Source: Asterias rubens
Taxonomy: Eukaryota > Echinodermata > Asteroidea > Forcipulatida > Asteriidae
Length of the DNA stretch: 64,000 nt
NCBI RefSeq assembly: GCF_902459465.1
Contig: NW_022985711.1
Coordinates: forward strand, 124,001-188,000
Reading direction: 5' to 3'
Shown here: positions 45,301 through 57,300 of the stretch, in pieces
How the letters are laid out: each line of letters opens with the position of its first letter
How positions within the stretch are numbered: position 1 is the first letter of the stretch
Notes under the pieces: model-generated
The model's database searches: none
What the model was told of the DNA's origin: nothing
Seen by the model: only the letters and a program-made list of their open reading frames with translations
Translations under genes and position numbers: made by a program

Positions 45301-48300
45301 TTCAGATGCTTGATTTGGAGACCTCAAATTCTAAACCTCAAATTCGTGGAAAATTACTTCGTTAATTCAGAGGGAAGTTCAATGTTTTATACTATCAACA
45401 GCTCCCCATTACTCGTTACCATGAAAAGGTTTTATGCTAACAATTGTTTTGAGTAATTACCAATAGTGTCCACCGCCTTTCAGCCTGTAAAAAAAAAATC
45501 ACCAACTCACTGGCATGTTGTGGCCAGTGTCTTTAAAGTTCTAGTGTCTTTAAGGTCGTTAATTTTTGTGTCTGTTCTTTTTTTGTAAAGCGCATCCATT
45601 CAGTAAGTGCAACTCGAGAGTGGACATGACTAAGTACCACAAACAGTGCAAAATGGATCGCTGTATTCACTCCGAGGGGGCAGAGTGTTTGGCCATGTCT
45701 GCCTATGCCCAGGAGTGCTCTAGAAAGGGGATTGTGATTGAGTGGAGGACTCCAGAACTCTGTCGTAAGTTATATGCCTCTTTCTTCTAAAGTCGTCCTC
45801 TTGGGTGGATTTCACAAAGAGTCAGGACTAGTCTTATCTCGAGTTAGGACGAGTTACTTAGGACTACTCTTAAAGGGTATGGGTACTTTTTGCAAAATTT
45901 TCACATATTTACATTAAATTAAACAAAATATTACTTGCTGAGGTGCTGTAGTTTTTGAGAAATGAGTAAAACAATGTCACAAAAATTATTTTAGTCATAC
46001 CGTGCTGGTTAATACGTTTTCTACATGCAAAATAATTTTTAAATCACTAACAGCTCTGGCCTTGTATTACTCATTTCTACTACTATCGCATCAGTAGACA
46101 GTTCAACTTCTGTAACACGTTCGCTGCGAAAACAGCTTGTGTCAAAATTCGCTTCGCATTCTCATTCGCAGGAAGTATGAACAGGGCTTAACTCTTCTTT
46201 CTCCAGAAGACGATCAGAGCATACTGATCAAAACGTCGAGTTGAAACCAACTGTTCTTTTCAGAACCACCTCAACTCATTAGAGATAGTCATTACATATC
46301 ATATTAAGGGTGCGTTCGATAACACTAGCGTCCCTGGGTCTACCTTGCGGTGCTTACTCGGGTAAGCCCCTGACAACAGCTATAACGAGCGATCCCTCAC
46401 CGCTCTTGTAGTGACGCCATGTACCTGGGGCCAGCCCCCAAGTGACCCTCAACAAGCAGGGCACTGGGGGCTGACCTGGGTGAGCCCCTGGAATGACGTC
46501 AAAGCTATTCGAACGCACCAGGGGCAGACCGGGGTCGACCCAGGGAAGCTAAACGAACGCACCCTAACTCTTGTTATTTTCTTTATGCAGATGTGCCCTG
46601 TTTCTTGGGTCAGGTTTACAAGGAGTGTGGGTCATCATGCAAGGTATCCTGTCTTGATCTCAGCAATACTGATTGCAAAGAACGCTGCATTCAGGGATGT
46701 CAGTGTCCTGACGGTGAGGTAAGTTCAACATATAGAGCTTTGTATGCCATAGAGTTATATATAAGAACTAGAGGGCGCATTGATATTTAACTAATACTGA
46801 TTGCAAAGAGCACTGCGTTCAGGGTTGTCAGTGCCCTGGCGGTGAGGTAAGTTCAACATATAGAGCTTTGTATGCCATAGAGTTATATATAAGAACTAGA
46901 GGGCGCACTGATATAAAACTAATACTGATTGCAAAGAGCACTGCATTCAGGGATGTCAGTGCCCTGGCGGTGAGGTAAGTTCCACATATAGAGCTTTGCA
47001 TGCTATAGAGTTAATATAAGAACTAGAGGGCGCATTGATATATAACTAATACTGATTGCAAAGAGCACTGCATTCAGGGTTGTCAGTGCCCTGGCGGTGA
47101 GGTAAGTTCCACATATAGAGCTTTGTATGCTATAGAGTTAATATAAGAACTAGAGGGCGCACTGATATAAAACTAATACTGATTGCAAAGAGCACTGCAT
47201 TCAGGGATGTCAGTGCCCTGGCGGTGAGGTAAGTTCCACATATAGAGCTTTGTATGCCATAGAGTTAATATAAGAACTAGAGGGCGCATTGATATTTAAC
47301 TAATACTGAATGCAAAGAGCACTGCATTCAGGGATGTCAGTGCCCTGGCGGTGAGGTAAGTTCCACATATAGAGCTTTGTATGCCATAGAGTTATATATA
47401 AGAACTAGAGGGCGCATTGATATATAACTAATACTGATTGCAAAGAGCACTGCATTCAGGGTTGTCAGTGCCCTGGCGGTGAGGTAAGTTCAACATATAG
47501 AGCTTTGCATGCCATAGAGTTATATATAAGAACTAGAGGGCGCATTGATATATAACTAATACTGATTGCAAAGAGCACTGCATTCAGGGTTGTCAGTGCC
47601 CTGGCGGTGAGGTAAGTTCAACATATAGAGCTTTGCATGCTATAGAGTTAATATAAGAACTAGAGGGCCAACAAGCCTACATACGTACGCGTCCCGGCAT
47701 GTGCGTCCCATATCCAACTCAGCCTTCAGCCTCGTTGGACATGGGATGCAGAAGTGCTATATTTTTCCGTATTCCACTCACGCATGGTGTTAACTTGTAA
47801 TATTTTCGTTTCGGTGCACTAACCCTTTAATATGTTTTTAAAAAAATGATATTTAGGTCCTTGACGATGAAACAGAGAAATGTGTCAAAGTGGCAGATTG
47901 TTCCTGTCAGTTTGAAGGTCACGATTTCTCGCACGGACAAAAGTGGAACAGTGACTGCAATGATTGGTAAGTGAGGGCTCGAAATTTACACTGGATCATT
48001 TATTTTAGTTTCCCCAACTGGGAGGCCGAAAGGAAAATAAAATGCTCCAAGGATCACCTCGGGGGTTGTGGTTTTAACCAAAAGCAGATTGTAGACTAAC
48101 CTCCGTCATTAGCCTACGATACAAAAAGAAAAAAACTAGTTGAAGATTGCGAGTTGGGGCAGAGGATAGTTAATCTGTGGTTTCTTTTGTGGCTGATGCA
48201 GAGAAATAACCGCGATCTCAGACTTGAAATCAAGTCTAAGCAGGTTGAATTTCATTACATTGTAGGTCAAAAGTTTCATAAGGTCAATGATAATAGACTT

Positions 48301-51300
48301 TACCAAAAAATTGTTTTCTTATTTCCTTTCAGTGTTTGTTTAAATGGTGTTGCCAACTGCACGGATAAAATCTGTACCAGTAAGTTAACCTTTTGTTTTT
48401 GTTTTGTTTTTTGGGGGGGGGGGGATGGAGCTTGGGAGGGAGTATGTTCGTTCGGCTCCACTGGTCTTTTCCAAGACTGCTCGGACAGTCCAATGAGCTC
48501 AAACTGCGTAATGCGATTGTATAAACATGAAACTGAATCCAATTATTAAAATAATTTTATTTCAGGTGCAAATCAGGATTGCCCAATGAACCAAGAGTAC
48601 ATTGACTGTGTACACTGTGAGCGTAAATGTGAGAATATTCATTTGGCATGTCGAAGGATTTCGTGTACCCCCGGATGTGGGTGTCCAGACGGCATGGTAC
48701 GCATTGGAAACGATCAGTGTATGCCGCAGTCGCAGTGTCCATGTTACTTTAACGGACAATCGTACGGTTCCGGTGACGTATTCTTCAATGGATGCAGAAC
48801 ATGGTAACTATGTTTTTTTATTTCATTTTATGAGGTAACATCCAACTCACGAGGTTGGATAGCCACTTTAAGATGAGGGCTACATTTAACTGATTTGGGC
48901 TATCGATCCAGATCAACTGTCAACAGGGGCACATTACCATGTACTCCTGGGGCTGAAACAGGGTTACCCCCTCTACAGCTTGTAAGGATGTAGGCATGGG
49001 TATCATCCACTAGGAGCCACCAACTCCTGGGGCTGAAACAGGGTTGCCCCCTTCACAGTCTGTTAGGATGTAGGCATGGGTATCATCCACTAGGAGCCAC
49101 CTACTCCTGGGTAACCTCCTGGGGCTGAAACAGGGTTACTCACTTCGCAGTTTGTAAGGATGTAGGCATGGGTATCATCCACTAGGAGCTTGGCTGGTAG
49201 AGCAGAGTGCACTACATTTCCAACTTTTTCAAAGCAATTATGGTTAAGTGTCTTGCTCAAGGGTGTCTCTCAACCAGGATTCAAACCTTGGAGCTTGGGT
49301 CCGGTGATCTAGACTGCTTGGCCATGACACGCTATCATGGATAAGATTTAAGAGGGGCTCCAAAGTCAAACTAAGTTTTTGGACGCACTCAATTTCCACT
49401 AACTAGAGTCCCAATGAAGGTCTTCAACCTCATGTCAAAAGCAGGGTACACTTTTGTTTATTGTCAAAGACCAGTGTCCTCACTTGGTGTAAATCCAACA
49501 TAAGCATAAAACAAAAGTTTGGCTCAATTAATCACTGAAATTGCATTTTGAACGGGTTTGTTGTGTTTTTTGTTTTCAGTACATGTGGTGAATCAGGTGT
49601 TTATACTTGTGACGACAAATCTTGTGGAGGTAAGTGAATTTGTTTTTAATTTTAAGGTAGGATTTGGAGAAAGGGTTCCCTTTGAGGTAATATGGTTTTG
49701 ATAATTTGATTCAGTTTACTCGCAAGTGACTTTTAAAGTTACACTATACTTTCACTCGCCAAAAATCATTGAACAATTTAACACAGGTCTATTTGATACA
49801 AGGCAGGAGTTTCAACTTTGATGGCCATTTTCATTTTGAAAAGGTTGCTTCTATTGAAACCATTTGCAGGGATACAGGAATATTTTTAAAGAAGATCAAG
49901 GTATAGACTAGGGGCATTGTTAGCTTGCCAGCCCGCAGATCCTCATACGCTGTGTCAAAAAACAGCAGCGACTCCCAAAAAAAACCTTCCAGCGGCTTTT
50001 ATAATTTTATCTATGTGATCATTTGCTCTCTTTCGAACATGTTGCAAAGAGCTCTTCTGATGGAAAATCTTAAAGTTCATACTTTGAAAGGGCATCAAAG
50101 GTCAATAGACCTATCCCATGAAATATGTAAATTGCACATGACGCGTGCGCACTAATGTTTTGGTTGGCAAAATGAGTGAACATCGCGCTGTTTTGTACAC
50201 GGCTAATGGCTGCGTGACGCAGACGCCATTGTGCGTCTGCTAAGTGCACAACTCTATGGCGTTTGCCAACCAACAGGGTCTGTACGCATGTGTGAATGCA
50301 ATTAGCATTATTCATAGGAAGGATCCATTGTCCTTATTGATGCCAGGGGTGTGTCCACAACTCGTTCCACTTTTACTTGTTGGCGAACGTGCGCAACTGT
50401 TGGCAATGTTTGCGCGAGTGGAACGCACACCAGGCCTGGTGTTGCACAATCTCCCAGCTCATTAAGATTGACACCCATTTGTTATATAGGATTTGAGGCA
50501 TTGCATGGTGAGGTATTAATATTCACTTGGTTTGCGGTAACACCTTGTGTGTGTCTTCTTGCCAGGTAGAGTTTGTTCTGTCTTTCTTTATTCTACTACA
50601 GCGGAGTAGATTTATTGGGCATTCTGGAGACTTCTCAGTTCTGAAAAGAACAGTCCTACATGTACTTGTTAACTACTACCCATGCAGAAGGTATAGAAAA
50701 TTGGCTGGGACTACTACTTCAGCATATAGGATCATAATTATCTGCACTACCGCGGAGTCAGTTCTTGAATTGGTCTCACCGTTTCGACGAGCTTACTCTA
50801 TTCATCGTCATTTGTTATTAATGCAAATTTATTTGATCTTTTCCCCAGGCACATGCAGGGCTTATGGTGACCCTCACTACATCACATTTGATGGTCTAAA
50901 GTATGAATTCCAAGGTTAGTCACTCAAACTGAAATCTTTTGATGTTTTTTCTGCGGCAAAAAAAAAGAGGAAACAGCTTCTCAGGAGGCTCTTTGCAAAG
51001 TCTTAAATATTTTATATGACAAATGCGAGTTTCAAACTCCCATGCATTTTTCAAACTTGCGCTTAATGCCTCCTACCAACTTAAGTATGGTTGTAAAAAT
51101 CATCCGACAGCGCCCCCCTTGTGACACAATAAGGTCACATGTAGGTCATGTTTAAACACTTCTGTTTGTATATCGCACGTTTATATGGTCATGTGATCTC
51201 TTCTCGACCATCAAAATAATGTGACTCATCCCCATCTTTTAAAATCCTTAAAGGCAGTGGACACTATTGGTAATTACTCAAAATAATTATTAGCATAAAA

Positions 51301-54300
51301 CCTTTCTTGGTGACGAGTAATGGGGAGAGGTTGATGGTATAAAACATTGTGAGAAACGGCTCCCTCTGAAGTGCCATAGTTTTCGAGAAAGAAGTAATTT
51401 TCCACGAATTTGATTTCGAGACGTCAGATTTCGAACTTGAGGTGTCGAAATCAACCATCTAAACGCACACAACTTCGTGTGACAAGGGTTTTTTTCTTTC
51501 ATTATTATCTCGCAAGTTCGATGACCGATTGAGCTCACATTTTCACAGGGTTGTTATTTTATGCATATGTTGAGATACACCAACTGTGAAGGCTAGTCTT
51601 TGACAATTACCAATAGTGTCTACTGTCTTTAATCATTTTTGTTTTCTAAGTGGTTTTTATAATTGTATTTTCAGTTTTATGTGTTGCTTTTTAACTAACT
51701 GTGTTCCTTTGTTTTTGTTAAGCGCTTTGAGGCCTACATTTGTAGCTTAAGATGCTATATAAATACCCTTTTAATATTCTTTGCCCCGATAAAATTTCCA
51801 TATACTGCCTCTAGCTACTGGGCAATCTCGGTGGTCAAGTTGGTAAGACACTGCTCTAGAAATGCAAAGAGTTGTGGGTTGGAATACCACCCGAATATTA
51901 TTCCTGTGATTTGTTTTCACAGAGCTTGGGAAAATACCGAGTACATGTACATGTATACAGTGATAACACACATCGGTGTACATGGGTAAAACCAAAATTA
52001 ATATTCTTTATTCCCGTTGCAAATTTATATCTGTTATTATTGTTATTATTATTATTACTAAATAGTTGTTAAATTTGCATCGTGGATAAAGAATATTCAT
52101 TTCGGTTTTTACCCATTTACACCGATGTGTGTTAGCACTGTACACATGTACTCAGTACTTACCCGAGTTCTTTGAGATAAAATCACAGGCATATTACTCA
52201 GGTGGGAATTAAACCTAGAGCAGTGTCACATTGGTATATACGAGTAAAAACCTAAATGATGATGATTATTATTATTAGGAGAGTGCAGTTATACCTTGGT
52301 GACGGACAGATGTCAAGCTGACAGCGTTGCAACGATAGCAGTCCAGGTCGAGAATGTACCTTGCGGAACGGAGAAGCTGACTTGCACCAAGTCGATCTCA
52401 ATCTCCATCAAAGATGCCGTCATTACGCTGGTACGGGGTTCAGAACCAGTAGAGAGTAATCCAGGATCTACAGAAGCCAAATATCAATTCTTTAACTCTG
52501 GAATTTACCTCATTATTCATACACTGAACGGTAAGGATCTATTCTGTTTGAAAAGTTAAAATACAAGTAATGGAAAGTACAAGATCTTTTATCTGAACTT
52601 ACCTTGGATATAGAGTCCCGGTCATGACACTTGTGCCCTTGAGCAAGACACTTAACCATATGGGTACCTGTGAGGGCAGAGTTGGTTCTTGTGATTGGTT
52701 AGCTTAGTGCGTTACATATTTGGCAGCACAGGCTGTATACTCCCCAGGGAGCTGAGATGGTTTAAGGAATGATTTAAGGCCCAGTGACCAGGGGTAATAA
52801 TGTTGAAGCCCCATGAGCGTCACTGCGTGACAAACCTGAGCGCTATATAAGAAGCCACTATTATTATAAGCAAAACGATTAAAATATTATTTAAAATCGT
52901 AGATTAAAGGCAGTGGACACTATTGGTAATTACTCAAAAAAATTATTAGTGTAAAACCTTTCTTGGTGACGAGTAATGGGGAGAGGTTGATGGTATAAAA
53001 CATTGTGAGAAACGGCTCCCTCTGAAGTGCCATAGTTTTCGAGAAAAAAGTAATTTTCCACGAATTTGATTTCGAGACCTCAAGTTTAGAACTTGAGGTC
53101 TCGAAATCAACTATCTAAACGCACACAGCTTCGTGTGACATGGGTGTTTTTTTTCTTTCATTATTATCTCGCAAGTTCGATGACTGATTGAGCTCAAATT
53201 TTCACAGGTTTGTTATTTTATGCATATGTTGATATACACCAACTGTGAAGGCTAGTCTTTGACAATTACCAATAGTGTCCACTGCCTTTAAGAAATACGT
53301 TTTTTATTTCTCAACAGGAATTCGTATAACATGGGACAGAGGAACGTCTGTTTTCATAAACCTGGACGATTCGTACAAAGGGAGAGTGTGTGGAATGTGT
53401 GGTAACTTCGACGGCGACTCCGGAAATGATTTCAAAACAATTGGAGGAGAGTTCCAGGCTACTCCGAGGTTGTTCGGACACGAATGGAAGACGGATTCTA
53501 ACTGCGTGGTTCCACCGGAGCCGGTTCATCCATGTGAGACGGAAGTTGGTTTGACACGGAAGGCGTGGGCGGAATACTCATGTGACATTATCAAAGGGGA
53601 GATCTTTAAATCGTGTCACAATGTGGTAATGTAAACCCTTCTTGATGTTTACACAACTAAATAATAATAATGATTATAATAAAGTCTTTTAATGCACACA
53701 TATCCATCCAAGGTGTTTAAAGGCAGTGGACACTATTGGTAATTACTCAAAATAATTACTAGCATAAAACCTTACTTGGTAACGAGTAATGGGGGAGAGG
53801 TTGATAGTATAAAACATTGTGAGAAACGACTCCCTCTGAAGTAACGTAGATTTCGCGAAAGAAGTAATTTTCCACGAATTTGATGTGTGTTTTTTCTTTC
53901 ATTATTATCTCGCAACTTCGACGACCAATTGAGCTCAAATTTCCACAGGTTTAATATTTTATGCATATATATGTTGAGATACACCAAGTGAGACGACTGG
54001 TCTTCGACAATTACCAATAGTGTCCAGGGTCTTTAAGGGGCAGTTAAACCAAAAATAAAATGAAAGAAAACAGACACAACAAAATTATTCCTCGAATACC
54101 TGTGACAGTTTTGAGAAAAGATTTGCATTTTATGGTACAGAGACTAGATTAGAAAACACAGTGCAAGTCTTAACTCAGCGGAGCATTTCAGAGCAATGGC
54201 CTGGAGCTCTGGTATTTCTGATCAGCAGAGTGCTTCTTTTGCATACTCACAGCACGTACTGCTCAAAATTTGGAGGACCACACCAGCTCTTTTCAAAGCC

Positions 54301-57300
54301 AACACTCTACTGAAGAGATTTTACACGAGGTTTTACTCACAAGTTTACTATTTTTATTTTATCTTATTTTCCACACCATGCAAAGCTTCAAACACCATCT
54401 AGGTTCCTCTTAGTTTAAGAAGAACACTTATTGTGCGCCGGTACCCCTCACAAGTGATGTTCATGGCGCAAGGAGGGCCTCTTTGGGTTTTGAGGGCCTC
54501 TTTGAACTTATGAATAGAAGAAATTTTAACGGGTATTTAGAGGCAGATTATTCCAAAGTAGAGGACAAGCCTCTGAGAAAAAGCTCTGTCACCCCAATTG
54601 TTGTAGGTTTTGGGAACAACCAGTAATGAAGAAGTGGATTTAGCAGACGATTCTAAAAATCTTTCCTTTGTTGTTGCTCAGATCGACCCCCAGGACTACT
54701 ACGATAGCTGTGTGTATGATAGCTGCGGATGCGACAGGGGTGGAGACTGTGAATGTTATTGTACAGTCGTCGCTAACTATGCTGCTGTTTGCAATGAGAT
54801 GGGTGTTGCCATACAATGGCGTTCACCTGGTGTTTGTGGTAAGTCTAAATTTCTAATGATAATGGTAGACTTCACAACCTGGGCCCTGTTTCATAGAGCT
54901 GCTCAGCACAAAAATTTGCTTAGCATGAAATTTCTTCCTTGATAAAAACAGGATTACCAACCAAATTTCCACATGATTTTCAGGGTAAGCAAACAACGGC
55001 TGAATTTGCAACAAATGGAAATTGGGTTGATAATCCTGTTTTGCTTTCAAGGAAGAAATTTCATGCTAAGCAAATTTTTGTGCTTAGTAGCTCTTTGAAA
55101 TTGTGTCCAGGTTGCTAGTGGCAAATGAGGTTCTGGAAAGAGGCATTGGGGGGGTTGCTTAACTTTTTTGTTGGACAAGTTATCAAGTAATTATTGATGG
55201 GCTTCTTATTAGACCTTAGTTGACTGTGAGAAATTTAATGAAGGTTATCATTCTTATCTACATGTATAAGAAGAAACTAGAAATAAATGGTAAACTTGCG
55301 GGTATAACCATGTGTAAATCTCTTAGGATGAGTGTTGGCTCTGAAAAGAGCCGGTTGGGTCTCGCCATTTCGAACGGTATACTCTGCTTGTCTCACCTTA
55401 AGAGATTTACACATGATTGTACCCGCAAGTTTACTAGTTATTCTCCACACCATGCAAAGCTTCAAACAATACTTATTCTTTTGCTTTCCATTAATAAAGC
55501 TATGCAATGCGTGAACGACATGACATACAAAACGTGCGGTGAAGTTTGCGCTGATAGGGTCTTTTCTGATCAGGCCGCACCAAGCTTCAATTGCCATCAG
55601 GTTTGTATCGATGGGTGTCACTGTCCAGAAGACACCAAACTCTGGCGGGGTGTGTGTGTACCGGAGGTCAACTGTACCCACAATGGCACTGAGTACATAC
55701 CAGGCAACCATGTTGATCTTGAAGAATGTACAAACTGGTAAGTAACCCTCACCAAACACTGAGGTTTTCCTTTCCACCCCCTTTAAAGGCAGTGGACACT
55801 AATGGTAACTACTCAAAACAATTGTTACAATAAAAACTCACTTGGTAACAAGCAACACAGAGCTGTTGATTGTATAGAACATTGTGAGAAGCGGCTCCCT
55901 CTGATGTAACTTTGTTTTGGAGAAAGAAGTAATTTTCCATGAATTTGAATCTAAGACCTCAGAATTAGATTTTGAGGTCCGGAGATCAAGCACCTGAAAG
56001 CACTTTGTGTGTGACAAGGGTGTTTTTTCTTTCATTATTATCTCCCAACTTCGACGCCAATTGAGCTCAAATTTCCACAATTTGTTTTTTATGCATTTGT
56101 TGAGACACACGAAGTGAGAAGACTGGTCTTTGACAATAACCAACAGTGTCCAGTGTTTTCAAATGAAAAAATAAAAGTTAATTGCGGCAATCAAAAGAAA
56201 ATCTTGTTGGTGGTCTTCAAACCCATTTGACTGAAATATTTCTGAAACAATAGTTAATGGCCTAATGTTTCAACTCTGCTATACACCTTCCCTTTAAACT
56301 GGTATGTATTGCGGTGTATATGGGTAAAAATCTAAACGATATTCTTTATCCCCGATGCAAACTTAACATCTATTAAATCGTTTACAGTACCCGCTGCAAA
56401 AACATAGGATTCCAGCTGCCCACCTTGGTGGTCTAGTTGGTATGACACTGTCATGTTTTTTTTTTCAACAGAACTCTGGTAAATACTGAGTATACAGTGC
56501 TAACACACATCAGTGTACATGTATATGGGTAAAAACCAAACAAATATTCTTTATCCCGATGCAAATTTAATATCTATTAATTTGTTTTGTTTTCTTTTTA
56601 GTACTTGTCAAAATGGAGAGCTCACCTGTGTTCCTTTACCAAGCTGCGCAAGTAAGTATAACTCAAATATTATTTAGCGCCTAATTAATAAAATTGTTGT
56701 GTTATGTTTTATAAAAACCAATGGCTTATTTTATGAGCTTAGATGTTTCAATTTATTGCCAAAAAATTTTCCCTTTCCTCGTTTCTGTCAGCAAAGACTA
56801 AATTCAACAACTTGTTGTTACTTTCAATGATTTTGTTATTGTCACAAGCCTTAGGCTTTTAAGTAAGTTTTTTAATTTTGTCCCCATTTTTTTTTTAACC
56901 CAGCTACTACAGCAAATGTGACTACTGTAGTGAGTACAGCAGTGCCATCGACCACCACCAATGGGACAACTACAGGTAAAATTTAGTAATAGTCAAATTC
57001 AGCAGCCAGCAATCCCTGAAAGATCTTGCAGGGTGCACTCCCAAGATGCAGGGGGAGGGGGGAGGGTGTCCGGGGGCAGGTCCGCTTAGGCTCAAATGCG
57101 CCTTGCACACGGGGCCTCAGATTCCAGCAGCGGAGGGATTACCATAAGGGGATGCAACTTTTTATTTCAAATATCATGTAACATTACAGGAAAGCTCCAT
57201 TAAAGAATGAGACTGGAAAGAAACATCCTTTTCATCTGACAACTCACACCTGTTATCTCCATGTTATTCCTTTTTCAAACGGTGGACTTAATCCGATCAT

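Larger units (their letters stand above)
43496..47966 (+). other. Mucin exons 11-16: D2 assembly (VWD2, C8-2, TIL2)
   Basis: VWD2 starts in exon 11 (GGRYFNSFDGLNFEFEGNC), continues through exon 12 and has INGLCGNYNK at the start of exon 13. C8-2 spans exons 13-14 (SLLNFCELYS, FSKCNSRVDM, AQECSRKG, EWRTPELC). TIL2 is exons 15-16 (GQVYKECGSSCKVSC, IQGCQCPDGE, VADCSCQFEG). As in D1, the first Cys of CGLCG is replaced (Asn). Confidence 0.88.
48333..56651 (+). other. Mucin exons 17-25: D' and D3 assembly
   Basis: Exons 17-19 are the D' TIL/E-type modules (CVCLNGVANC, CERKCENIHLAC, GCGCPDGM, CTCGESGVYTC). VWD3 starts in exon 20 (CRAYGDPHYITFDGLKYEFQ) and includes VCGMCGNFDGD in exon 22, the only assembly here with a complete Cys-x-x-Cys of the CGLCG type. 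C8-3 is exons 22-23 (IFKSCHNV, SCGCDRGGDCECYCTVVA, WRSPGVC). TIL3 is exons 24-25 (MTYKTCGEVC, IDGCHCPED, CTCQNGELTC). Confidence 0.88.

Noticed and set aside
46593-46790. Exon 15 extended past 46718
   Set aside because: The frame stops after about 24 codons and a good GTAAGT donor at 46719 joins in frame to exon 16 at 47857.
54610-54681. Exon 23 starting upstream at 54610
   Set aside because: The frame is open there, but TTGTTGTTGCTCAG at 54668-54681 is a strong acceptor and the join gives the family sequence HNV-IDPQDYY.
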